Assembly (NCBI GenBank): GCA_013365325.1
Contig: JABVXV010000224.1
Location: 42,603-106,602, forward strand
Direction of reading: 5' to 3'
Source of the DNA: Dipetalonema caudispina
Taxonomy: Eukaryota > Nematoda > Chromadorea > Rhabditida > Onchocercidae
DNA: 64,000 nucleotides
The notes under the pieces were generated by a model. It was not told where the DNA came from, did not search any database, and saw only the letters and a list, made by a program, of their open reading frames with translations. The position numbers and the translations under genes are program-made. Each line of letters begins with the position of its first letter. Within the stretch, counting starts at the first letter, position 1. Below are positions 39,001-50,100 of this stretch, in pieces.

Positions 39001-40641
39001 CTATTTCACATAAATCTGGCAAACAAAGACATTTGCTGGTGAAGTTTTATGGAATACGGTCTAAATCCTACAAAGCTATCCACATAAAAGTAAACTGCGC
39101 TTTGAATAAGAAATGACTTCTTGGAAGAAACATGGGTAATTAGTTGTGGTGAAAAGGTTGGACCAATACAGGACAGTTAATTTATTGAAATCAAAGGAAT
39201 TATTTGGAACCTAAGTAGGAGAAAAAATACCATCCTTCCCTCTGAAAAACCATTGACTGACCTGGTGGGCGTAATTCAGTATCTTCTGGAAGTCTTCACG
39301 TAATTTTTCAATTTCGTTTCGCATTTCATCACTTATTTTTTTTAATGTGGCAACTTCTTCAGTTAATTTCGTTAGAGCGCCACTTGTTGTATCTTCTGAA
39401 AATGAATCTATGAAGATATACAAGAACCTGACCTGAATTTCTTTGATGCAGATGCTTTACTCTACGAGAGTAATAATATGACAAGTAAAGTGATATGACA
39501 TATTTTCTAGAAGTGAAAATAAATGCCGATGATAAATAGGTGAAGACCATCCAGTATTTACTGGATGCTTCATTAAACAAAACTTATTATACGTGCCTAG
39601 GAAGTGGTCATGCAACTACCGGAAAAGAGATGCAGTGAATGAGCAGAGAAGTCCGGAAATATGCAGTTCAAAATAATGCTGATTGAATGGTTTTAATAAA
39701 TAATGACTGATGTTAGTGCTACCGTTTAATAAACGAATCGATAATACTAACTGTCAAATAAATTTCAGCAAAAATGAATTACCAAATCATCAAACCAATC
39801 AAAAAATGAAACAACTCTTTCTCTTTTTGTATAAAATGCATGTCATTAATTGTATAATAAGTCATTACCATTATGAGACACAGAACCTTCTTCACCGTCA
39901 GCTGTATAATAACTTTACCTACCATTAGTGTCGCCCAGGGCTTGCTTTAACGTCTTCCTTGCACTAGCGATAGCATCACGTAGACCATCTAACTCAACAG
40001 GCTTTTCATGCACATCGTTACTATGACTTTTGTCTTTCTGATCCTTTCTCTTATCCTTGCAACGTTCCAAGCCATTGCCACCTAAAAACTCTCGGAACTT
40101 TGCAGTGACAACGACGTTTAAATCGAAAGTCATCATAGGTGCGAATATGCGCTGTACGAAAAAGAAGACTCTACTTTTGAGACTGACTAATAATGCAGTA
40201 ATATGGCGGATAAGTCATAAAAAAGACATTTTTTAACTAAACCTAAAAAGTAGAACACTCGATCTTATTTGCAAAACAAACATGAAATAACTAACAATAG
40301 GAGAAAACTTTTGCTGTTCATTTAGTTGCTGGAATTAGGATAGATAACAACATGCCAGTACTTACTTTCAACTCGAGAAGTATTTTGAAATGAATAATAA
40401 CCTGACAATGCTTAGAGAAACGATAGGAATAAAGCTGTAGTGTGATACTAAATAGAATGATGAAAACAATATGTAAATAAGTAAATAATAACAAACCAGA
40501 TATTCCCCTTTTTGACCCATCGTTTGAGTGATAATGGTAAAGCATTTTATCACCAAAAAATAATTCATCCGCCGTTTTCAACGTCAATTGATTGCTAAAT
40601 AATGTGGTCACCTCCGACAAAAGACTTTCTACTGATACCAT
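36018..40641 (-). CDS. EEF1D: Elongation factor 1B-delta (eEF1B GEF subunit), 7 exons
   Basis: Cytoplasmic guanine-nucleotide exchange subunit that recycles eEF1A-GDP during translation elongation. Exons in transcript order: 40497-40641, 39923-40081, 39262-39395, 37144-37371, 36747-36825, 36201-36319, 36018-36056. All join in phase to give 300 aa, near the usual delta-chain size. Residues 1-48 start [11 protein letters not shown]. Residues 103-146 are a heptad-like Leu/Lys/Glu coiled coil that marks delta rather than beta. An acidic segment [19 protein letters not shown] precedes KKAKKP. The exchange domain holds [25 protein letters not shown] and CIVEDEKVS, ending [12 protein letters not shown]. 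An acceptor ending 4 bases before the ATG suggests spliced-leader addition; a possible 5'UTR exon donor lies at 40727. Intron 3 (37372-39261) contains the FDXACB1-like gene. Identification is secure; no frameshift or missing exon was seen. Confidence 0.96.
37707..37712 (-). terminator. Polyadenylation signal AATAAA of the nested gene
   Basis: TTTATT on the plus strand reads AATAAA on the minus strand, 29 bases beyond the stop codon of the FDXACB1-like frame and inside eEF1B-delta intron 3. It supports a separate 3' end for the nested gene. Confidence 0.6.
37741..38754 (-). CDS. FDXACB1: FDXACB1-like protein (BMT5-like + FDX-ACB domains), nested gene
   Basis: Intronless frame of 337 aa within intron 3 of the eEF1B-delta gene, same strand. 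Residues 9-185 resemble the BMT5-like Rossmann domain (DUF2431) of 25S rRNA uracil methyltransferases: GDGNLSF at 16-22 is the expected SAM-loop motif and NFPHHCG at 92-98 the family's second signature. Residues 240-333 fit the ferredoxin-fold anticodon-binding domain of phenylalanyl-tRNA synthetase beta ([23 protein letters not shown]). This order defines animal FDXACB1. Methyltransferase activity is unproven for the animal proteins. A strong acceptor (TATCATTTGCAG) ends 12 bases before the ATG, and AATAAA lies 29 bases past the stop, so it can be an independent spliced-leader transcript. A second Met lies at codon 5. It could also be an alternative last exon of the host gene. Confidence 0.88.
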   Translation of the reverse strand: MSSAMERVGSRTLILGDGNLSFTLAFARLHPQTEIYTSVFESYSEYITKYPSGEKNIIELRANHPYVHILFSIDACLLPEDWTGFYDDIIWNFPHHCGKTNLRKSRQLIRKAFASIRGLLPDRFHITLAKGQSGLDHLSILFKRCFKYQELPEHKLDSWNIIYIAAEEYFILQEASIFQPELFPPYISSGYHDSERSFNDKFGSETLTFVRTPVVTRMKELIEHENKIFRIKRVAHEWRPFFQRDLSIIYLNQKKIAELEQTLLSLIEELCGHALVDFYEVVDRRTDYLGQPNHIYRFVWQSWKIPLSRKLCNLIHEEIKLILNDRFIEQRLEMTVT

Positions 40642-41546
40642 CTTCCTGCAATAAATTTACGCATTACAATTAACAAATACAAGTGATAAATAGCCAATGA
40701 TAAATAAACTGCTAATAACATGTTTACCTTGCCGAAAATAAATGCACTAAAACACTATTCCTTTCAAGAGTTTATACTTCCAGTTCAAATTAAAAATCTG
40801 CTAATCTAATAAATCTAAATTTGCTTAATTCTACTTACAAATTAATTAGCAATATCTTAAATTTACAACTCTTTCTATCTCTCTACTAATTAAACGAAAA
40901 ATTAAATAACCGCTATCTGTCTGTCCTTCCTCTCCCCAAAATCTCAACCAACATGTTACGTTTAACGGTCTAGCAGAGTTGCATATCGAAACTATACGCA
41001 GAATCTGTTATCATAGTACGCTAGATCAATCCCTAGTTGAGTTGTATTTTTTTTTTTTGCAGATATGAATTTTCAATTTAACAATGTTATAAACTGCTTG
41101 ATAATCTTAACATTGTTAAGCTTATTGCATAAGTGAGATATGAGCTGATAATGGGACGTAAATGAAGTGATAAAGTACGAGTAAACAAATATAGACATAA
41201 CAAAGATAATGTGAACAGTGAATGATAAATAGTTGTTATTAGCGACATTTAAACTCTCTCTCTCTCTCTCTCTCTCTTTATCTCTCTTTGAATGTGAAAT
41301 TCGAATTGTTTTTGAGACATAAAATTAGTGGTTATGAATTGTTGCACCATATATATTGTTTAATTAGCAATGGGTCACTTTAGTTATCATTTTGCCGAAA
41401 GATTTTTTCCTTTTTTTTTTTTTTTCACGTTATTAGTTAAGAAAAAATTTTGCTTCGATTGTTTGCTATCCTATCAATAGGATAAATATTGTTAACGGAC
41501 ATTATTTATTTTTAATGTAAATTCATGATTAATTTTTATTAGCAGA
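40642..41546. promoter_or_regulatory. Divergent promoter region, eEF1B-delta / DOCK
   Basis: About 0.9 kb separates the start codons of two head-to-head genes. On the minus side, a possible 5'UTR exon ends at 40728 with donor GTAAAC, and the acceptor ends at 40646. On the plus side, the acceptor ATTAG/CAG ends 1-4 bases before the DOCK ATG. The centre holds a (CT)12 array at 41254-41277. No TATA or initiator element can be assigned with confidence. Confidence 0.5.
41254..41277. repeat. (CT)12 dinucleotide repeat
   Basis: Pure CT array in the region between the two divergent genes. GAGA/CT arrays sometimes serve as promoter elements, but nothing else here shows that. Confidence 0.9.
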
Positions 41547-43251
41547 ATGAAAAGTAACACATCTCGATATGATGATCGCCGCTCCATGATTTCTGTTTCC
41601 AGTGCTAGCAGCAGTGGTTTGTTGGAGACAGTAAGTCAACGATCAGCTGGTGTACAATTGCGAAAGTATAATTTTTAGCTAAAAGTGTTCTGCAAACTTT
41701 ATCCTGAAAATAATGAGCCTTTGATTTAACGCTTAGATTTGATATATTGATTCGAAAAATAAGTGAGCTTGATAAGAACAGACTTTAATTTCAGTTTCTT
41801 TAATTTCTCTTTAAGTTATCCAGTTTCTTTGGTCATTTAGCTCAAAGAAATTATTCATTCTCTCTGATCGTTTTATTTTTCGATAAAAGTCGAAGTTTTG
41901 AAATGATATCATTCTATAATTATCTAAAATAACTTAAAGTAGCCTTCTGAAACGTTTTATTTAAAGCGAAATACTTGCTTTTATCAATGTATTAACTTAT
42001 CGAGTGATAGAATTAATGTGTGAGTGGCAGCAATTTGAACAGCATTGAAGAAAGTGAAACGGAAAAAATTTTAAAGTTTGAATTCCTTCAAAGGATTCCT
42101 TAAAGTGATATAATGTAAATAACATTGAGGAAAAATAGAGCGAGTAATTGCGTTAGACAATTTTGTGAAGTTTTAGGTTTACTGTTGGAGTAGGGAAACC
42201 GGGACAAGCTCGAGAAGCCCGTGAAGCGGTACGAACAGCAATGAGTACGATGAACCCGACGGTTATTTATTACATTATTAATTAGTTAGGCCTCTCTTCA
42301 AGCACAAAGATTTGTATTTATTAGGTCGGATTGGGCTTGATTAGTTTAAATTGTGAATTCCTCCCTAAATTGGAAGGTGAGCATTTCCATATACAAATGA
42401 AATAAATTTTTTTCACTGCTATAGCGCAAACGACCATTGGCGGAACCACTGGATTATGAGAAATTTTTGGGAGAGAACAGCTCAATAATAGAAAATCTTA
42501 ATCAGCGAGAACTATTACTGTTTCCACGCGATGACTTCACGGTACTTTTTAGTCTTCTGATTCTTAAATTTAAAATTAACTTTGGATTTGTTACAGTGAT
42601 TTCCGCAGCATACATCATCGAAACAGTCAGTTTTCGTAGAATGTTTAGGCTTCCATCTGTATTTCGTTGCTTCTCACTGATATCTAATGTTTTCCCTAAC
42701 TTGGAAAAAATTAGAAAACTTAATTCAGGAAATATTAATATCTCCAGTGGGATGTACAGTGATGCCATCATCAAATCTACGACAGATAACAGAAGCTAAA
42801 TGGTTACTTACGCAAGAAACTCTTGCGTTTTACACTGCTCCGCATCGTGTTGTCCGTTTTAATTATGTACAGTTCGGTTCTGATTACCTCAGTAGTTCTG
42901 AGTAAGTTGTCAATGATATTAACTTTTCAAATATTATTCAAATTAATGTACTGGGAAAGGTCACTTATGTTTTGGTCATAAACATTAGTGGCTGCATTAT
43001 AGCTTCTTTTTCGAAGTATATTTTACTATCAGAAATGGGATTTCGAATCCGTACGTTAACCATGATTAGTACGAAATAAAACTTCTTGATATTTCAATCT
43101 AATATCAGTTACTAAAAGGTTAATTCTGTTGATTAATAACACGTATGTAGTGATGATAGAACTAGTCAAAAAAATTTTTTTTTTCAGTCATGATATCGAT
43201 CTTCAACCATTAATTTATGAAAGTGATATGGTCTATGATGAACAGAAAGAG
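41547..43251 (+). CDS. DOCK-D exons 1-5: N-terminal region (residues 1-186)
   Basis: Exons 41547-41665, 42177-42261, 42425-42541, 42729-42901 and 43188-43251. The segment starts Ser/Arg-rich ([14 protein letters not shown]), then matches the zizimin N-terminus through [24 protein letters not shown] and LLLFPRDDF, followed by [11 protein letters not shown]. Exon 1 also contains a perfect GTAAGT at 41631; using it would leave phase 0 and could skip exon 2 into exon 3, so a shorter isoform is possible. I prefer the donor at 41666 because it joins exon 2 in frame to make [11 protein letters not shown]. Confidence 0.85.
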
Positions 43252-44145
43252 GTGAATTCTTCCTTCATTCATTACATCCATTGGTTTCTTGCATACTCTA
43301 AATTCGTGTTAATATTTATTCCAATATACGTGTACTTCAGGAGTTGGAGGGTCGCTACAATTCAGATATTATCCGAGAAGGATTCTTGTTTCTTGTTCCG
43401 GAAACCAGTCTTTTGGATAATTTCAAGGTGAGTTACTATTGATGATAAGTCCTATCCAGAGATGCAACTATCAATATATACGGTAGTAGTTACTCTCGAG
43501 AATGTCACTCTGTTGCCATAAGAATACACATGGATTGCTATATCTCAGACAAAGGAATTGCTCTATTTGATTGGTTGATTGAGCGCCGTAAACCCGTATG
43601 ATCTTGTTGTCCACAATTTCATTCTATTTTATCATTTAACAAAAGAAATTTAGTGACGTTAATATATGGACGAGGAATTGAGATAGTTGAGTGAAAAATG
43701 TTACTTAGATTCAAAAAATTTCAAATGGTTAATTTGTAGAGCATGAAGAAACGTTACTGTGTGCTGAGGAAAGATGAAGATGGGAAGGTTCTACTGGAAA
43801 TGCGAAAATCACAATTTGCAACATTAACACATCCACCAATGATTGTACAACAAGCAGCTTTGTCGACTAGTAAAAAAGGCAAAAATGTTCTTGAAGTAAG
43901 TGTAAACATAATTGTTATCTGTGTGGATAAGACCTCATTCATTGAGGCGAAATCAATTAAGTACAAATTTTCTATACAAAAATTCTTTATATTTGGTTTT
44001 GAATTTAATCCTGAAATTGAATCTGCAACATAAAATTTAACTATGCATGTTTATGTGTTGTCGCCCTAGAGGAGAACCGTTGCCAATTATAAAATTACCA
44101 GTTGATTTCCTTTTTTAATTAGACTGATAGTGTCATCTGTAAATA

Positions 44146-44180
<35 letters not shown>

Positions 44181-47100
44181 TCATTTCACTAGTGACAAGA
44201 TGAAATACTTCGCTTTGCTCGTGATGTTTTAGCATTTGAATTATTAAAAGGAATAAGTAATAAAAATACATTGGAGGTGAATGGATCTGGTGCAGAAAGG
44301 CGTTCATGGGTTTTGGCAGCTGATTCTGATAGCGATTTACCGCGATGGTTAATTGAGATTGATCGTGCTTTGGCTGGCGACTGTAAAGGTTATCTGTTTT
44401 CTTATGTTATAATGAAGGGCGACCAACTATGGGTATGGAAAAGCAATGGCATAAATTTTTCACTGTTTTAGACTTGGATTTTTGCAATTTTTCTTTGTAT
44501 TCTACCCTTTAAAGAACTATTTGCACTCATAACTTTCCAGTTAATGTTGCATGTGCTTCAAATTCAGTAAAAAGAAACAAAAATGAAATCGTTGCAATAA
44601 GTAACTGGTTTTGATGTTCAGAAAAGCAAACTGTTGTGCGAGCAAAACATTACAGCAAATTCGATTGTGTTCTCTTAATCATCATTTACACTTATACGAT
44701 TAAGAGAAGACAACCGAAAAAATTGTAATAGGCTCTTTATGAATTTATTTTCTTGGTGGATTTTCACAAAATTATCAAAATCAATAGAAAAAGAGGATGA
44801 ATTCACTTATCAAAGCAATGAAGAAGGTGTGAAGGCTAGTAACGGCTTGATTATTTAACGGTGGGCAACCGACTGTTATTCGTGTTTGATGGCGAACTGC
44901 CACAAACTGTTTCCTCTGTTCTTGTTGACATCATCGGCAACACGATGTGAATAAACAGTTTGCATTAGCCTTCTGTGTGTATATATATGTATGTGGTGTG
45001 TATGTGTGTGTGAAAATGAACATCGGGAAAATCAAAAAGTAATGCAGCAATAATACCATTATGAAACGAATTGCATACTTTCTGCCGTAGTAATTGTTTA
45101 TATCGAATAATTGAATTGTTTAACGTTTATGAAAGCAGAAATTTCAAGTATTGAAAAGATCCATGGAAGGTCGTGTTTTATATTTAGCAAATCATCATCT
45201 AAAATATTTGAACCATATGCTTGAATTGTTATAAGAAAGTGAAAGATAAAATGTTATCAGTACATTTCGTAAAGAAACTGCGATTACAAGGATGTTCAGG
45301 GTAGATAGCGGAGATCTTATATGCTGACAATTTATGTATGCTATCTTATATGCGTTAAGTTCCAATAAAATTTTCCGACATACCGTTACAAATCAACTAG
45401 TTCAGCGGGAATTGCAAAGTTCAGTACTCATCAGTATCCTTATGTTCTAGATGGAATAGCTTCAACCAGTACTAGTGTAGGACCTGAATCTTCAGACACA
45501 GAAGCAACAAAAACAAGTGATGAACAAGCCTCTACGACAAGTAATGATCCTAGTGGTTGGTTAATTTTAAATTATGAGCTTGATCTTTGAGCCATTATAT
45601 GCCAGCAAATGGATTCGATGAATATTTTTATGGTCTATATTCATATTGTTTTTAAACTTATTATGAATGGTTTATTTTTGAGAGCTATTTGGAACTTCCT
45701 ATTGGATTGGGCGCAACATTGCCTCGAAAGCCTTGCAACCGCCTGTAGTTAAAAGACGTTCACTATTCGCATTGTATCCTGATCTTGATGTAAGTCATTT
45801 TTTCGAAATAGTTTCGTAATTTAAAAATTACACCTCAATATTTGAGAAATATTTTTTAGCGATTCTCAATGCCAAAAAGTGAAGCGGGCTGTTTGTTGGC
45901 AAATGTTGTTGCGAATGAGGTAACAAGGCCTCCAGAAGATAAGACGGTGGTTCGGTTTATTGTAGAGTTCCTGAATTTGAATATTATGTTACCTGTTTCA
46001 AATACAAGTGTACAACAGGTGCTTTTTTGAAATATTTAAAGACTTCATATGGCTTTCAGCATTGGCAATTTGTTTTAATGGCTAACTTGTTCTGCACTGG
46101 ACTGCAGTTTTGGGAATTATCATTATTTAACTGCAATCTTTCATCTCTTATTGTCGTTTTGCATCGAACTGTCCGTTTTAGATTGAACCTTTCTTTCTGC
46201 GCATGTTTCTGTACGATTGTCGAGCCGGTCATCGATTATCCGAAGAGTTTCGAATTGATCCGAATAGCGACGAGTTAACTGCAGCATTAAAAATTGCTGG
46301 CAAAGATGGAATTGGAAAGAATTTAACTGATAAAAGCACACTGGAAGAAGATGGTGTTAATACTCTTTCCCAGCGAATACTTGCAGACAAGAATGTTCGA
46401 AAGGTTGTTTTTAAAAAATTAGAAAATTAGCTGATAAGAATTCTCTGTTTCTCTTAGTTCAGTTAATATTTCGTTGTCATGATTGTAGACGTATCCGTCC
46501 TTTCCCACCGTTCTTTTCCTACCTGTCATTGACAGCTTAGATTCCATTTTTTTTTTGGTTAGTGAAGGAATGACAGGAATGGTGTGTTGATATATTTTTC
46601 GCGCCTTTCTATTTCAATTTCGACTCATTTTTTGAATTTATATTAGTTCTTTCGTTTCCATATTATTTCTTCATATTTATTTAATTTGGCTACTCACTTT
46701 TTCTTCCAAAACTTTCTTTATCGTCCTTCTCGTTTGTATTATGCCCATCACTTCAATATTAGATTAACTCATCGTAACCACTTACTAATATTATTGACCA
46801 CTATTACTCAGATTTCGAAGAAAAAGTTGCAGGTTGTATATTCAATTGCCAAACCACATCGTGATATTTACTTGGTTATTCGTGTCGATCGACTACTTTC
46901 GGTTGACACATCTGCAGAAATGTATATGAAAACAACAAATGATTTAAAAGGTGTTGCAAAGTTGCAAAAAATAATTCAACAGATCTCTTCTAAATCGATT
47001 CAGGATAAAATGCCTTTTGCTTGGGCCGCAAGGTTTATTTTATTGCTTGTAATTAGGAAGCTTGTTTTTCAATATGTAGATTATCTAAAGCATAATTGCT

Positions 47101-50100
47101 GTGCTTCTCATGGCGATTCAGATGATATCTTTTCATCGTCCTCGTTCTTAGGATCGCCAAAGCATATATAAATGGATTTTTCTATCTCCGGACTTTTTTG
47201 CATATCTCGAACCTCTCTTTCCACTTAATTCATCGTTTATCCATATCTTCGTAAATGGGAGGAAAAGTGATATGATTGCTTTTTTTTAAACATTAATGAT
47301 ATTTAAAAAGTGGACAGTTAACATTAGATATGAAGATACCAAATCATCAATGTTATTTTTATTCTTGATAGAAGTCTAGTTGCTGTATCTGGTAGACATG
47401 ATATTTCAGGCCTGTTTTTCAAGAAATGCTGGGATGTGGAGCAAAACTACCGAATGAAATGCAGCTTTATCGTTGTGAGGGAAATAGACTAAGCGATGGA
47501 GATTTGCAAAAGATTCTCGTCGACTTTGGACGGTTAGTTCCATTTATACAGTTTGCAATCACAGATTTGAAGATTTAAAAAAAAAAAAGACTCGTATTTC
47601 ACTAACTTCTGCCTTTTCATTCCAGAGTCGAAAAATCCGGAAAACTGACACAATTACCAACGGCTACTATCAGTATGAATATCGACTTCTCATTAAAAGC
47701 ACCTGAGTTATCAAGTTTGTACTTTTTGATATAAATAGAAAATGTTCATATAATTCTCACATGTCTTAACTGTTTGATTTTTTGCTTTCGATATTTCTTT
47801 TCTATACTTTTTTCAGTGCTTGTAAATTCGAGTTTTATGCCTATTCGTCCATGGAACGCAACATCAGATAGCCTTCTATCAGCTTGTTTTGAAGCCCAAT
47901 CTTTTAACGACTTTGTTAACGAACCATATACAAGTCTTTTCAATTTACTCTATGTTTATCCATTAGCACTCAGGTATGATGGCCAGAAAACGTTTAATAA
48001 AGCACGTAATATAGTGTGTACTGTGCGTTTCATTTCTGCATCCAGAAAAGAAGACACACCCCGAGTACGTTTTTGTTTTTGGATCTTTTTAAATTAAATA
48101 AATAGTATGAGATAATATTGTGCATGCAGAAGGAAGTAATGGCTTAGAACGGGAAGTAGTAAATTGCTGAGAAAATATGAATTTGGTAGTTGTTTATAGT
48201 TCATGCGAAAACTGAGACATTTTTTTCTTTGATTTGAAGCTATCATTAACATACTTAAACTTGTTCAATGAATGTATTGTATTCAGTTTGTTTGTCTGAT
48301 TTCTGAAATAATCTCATGTTTTAATTTTAGGTCATTTACAATCGATTTGCATCACCTATACCATTTGTACACAGTATGCGTTGCTCAGTGCAGTATCATG
48401 AGCAAAATCCAGTCTTTAGTGATGAGGTATTTTTAGCTGATATTTTTAGCTTTTTTTTTAGCTGCATTCAACCGTTTAATGGCCTATCAATAATATCTTT
48501 TTTTCGCTCGGGTTTACTTATTATAAATTTTTAAGCTGGCAACGTCTAACTTTTTTTTTACGCAAATTTTTTGTCAATAGTCATCATATATATATAATAC
48601 TTTGAAGGAGAATAATACGAGACGTTTTCTAATCTTCCATTCTAGTGCACTTTATTACCTCCTTGAGTTCTAAAAATTGTAGAGTGTGCTTTCATTTGAA
48701 TTTTGTTTTCAGATAAAAATTCAGCTACCAGTTTCATTAGATACCGGCGATCATTTATTATTTTCTTTTAGCCATGTATCGGTTGCAGGCACTGCTTCAA
48801 ACAAATCTCAGAACGAGGTTTTTTTTTATTACTGTTTGATTTTTGCTCATTGTGAAGTTACTGTTTGGGAAAAAATTCTAAAACTTTTATGTTTTATTAT
48901 CTATTATTCACTTTTACCCCCTTTTGTATATTTATTATCGAAATCTTTTGTGAAGGTATAGTTGCTTTTGAATCGTATCTCCTGTGAAATTTCGATGAAA
49001 TTTTTGCTCGGAATTTTAGAATTCTGATAGTCCTATTGGATATGCATGGTTACCTTTGTTAAAGAAAGATCGTTTGATAATCGAACGCGATGACCAGGAG
49101 TTTTCTTTATCAGTGGCCGCTGATCTACCATTCGGTTATATAAACTATCAATCATTAGGATTTGGAAAAGGGGCAAGTCATTCCTTATGTGGTATGGTGT
49201 CATTGCGAACAAATGCGTTATTAGGAAAGAATATAGTTCAAATTCTGATGTTCATGTTTTCGGTCTTTGACTCCTACTGCATTTATTTCCTCTCTTCCTC
49301 GGTAATCGAGAGCAGTCTCTCTACATATCCGTCCAATTTGTTCCATTTTTCCTTTGTAATCCGTTTAATTTTATTACAGCATACTGGACCAGATATTCGT
49401 TGGGTAGATAATGGCAAACAATTGTTTCGTGTACGTCTGCGGCTTGTTTCTTCAGCATTTACAACAGAAACGAAATTACAAGCATTCTTTCAAAGTTGTC
49501 AGAAGCTTCAACGTGCGGGTGTTGTTGGCGATGCATCGTCAAAAACTAAAGTTGGTTTATTATTCTTCTAAATTTAGTTTTGCTGTTTCTGTTAAAGCCT
49601 AAAAAGAGAAATAAGACAAAAAAAGTTAAAATTGGGGCGAAGAAAATTACTGTTTTTGTTCAGTAATGCTATTCACATCTTGTAACCTTTGACTGGTTTG
49701 ACAGTTTAGACTTTCGGTAATTAAGTTTTCTTAATGATAAACATGACATATTTCTCTCTTGCTTTCTTCATTTGGCAGTAACATATTGTCATTGTTTACG
49801 CTACACTTTCCATCTGTGGTGTTGCATTTTCACTAATACCTGCAACTCATTTTGGGAACTGAAAATCATTAAGTCGTGTTCATTTTTATTTGTTTCCTCT
49901 TTTTATTTTCATTATTCTTCTGTTGTTGTATTCAAAAACACTCTTCTCAATATTTGCATTAAAATGAAATCCTTATTACACACTGTGCAAATATTGAGAA
50001 ATATTTGCACAGAGTATAATTAGGGTTCCACTTTAACGCTTTCATACCCACTTAAATTCTAATTTTTCTAGAATTTTTGAAGAGAGCTAATTATTGAAAG

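Noticed and set aside
42542..42728. Open reading running on past DOCK exon 3
   Set aside because: It is read-through of an intron: GTACTT donor at 42542 and TTCAG acceptor at 42728. Splicing restores the conserved order FPRDDF-EILISP seen in zizimins.
46686..46811. Start codon and leader upstream of DOCK exon 13
   Set aside because: Low-complexity intron sequence that happens to be in frame; the real exon starts after the acceptor at 46811 or 46832.
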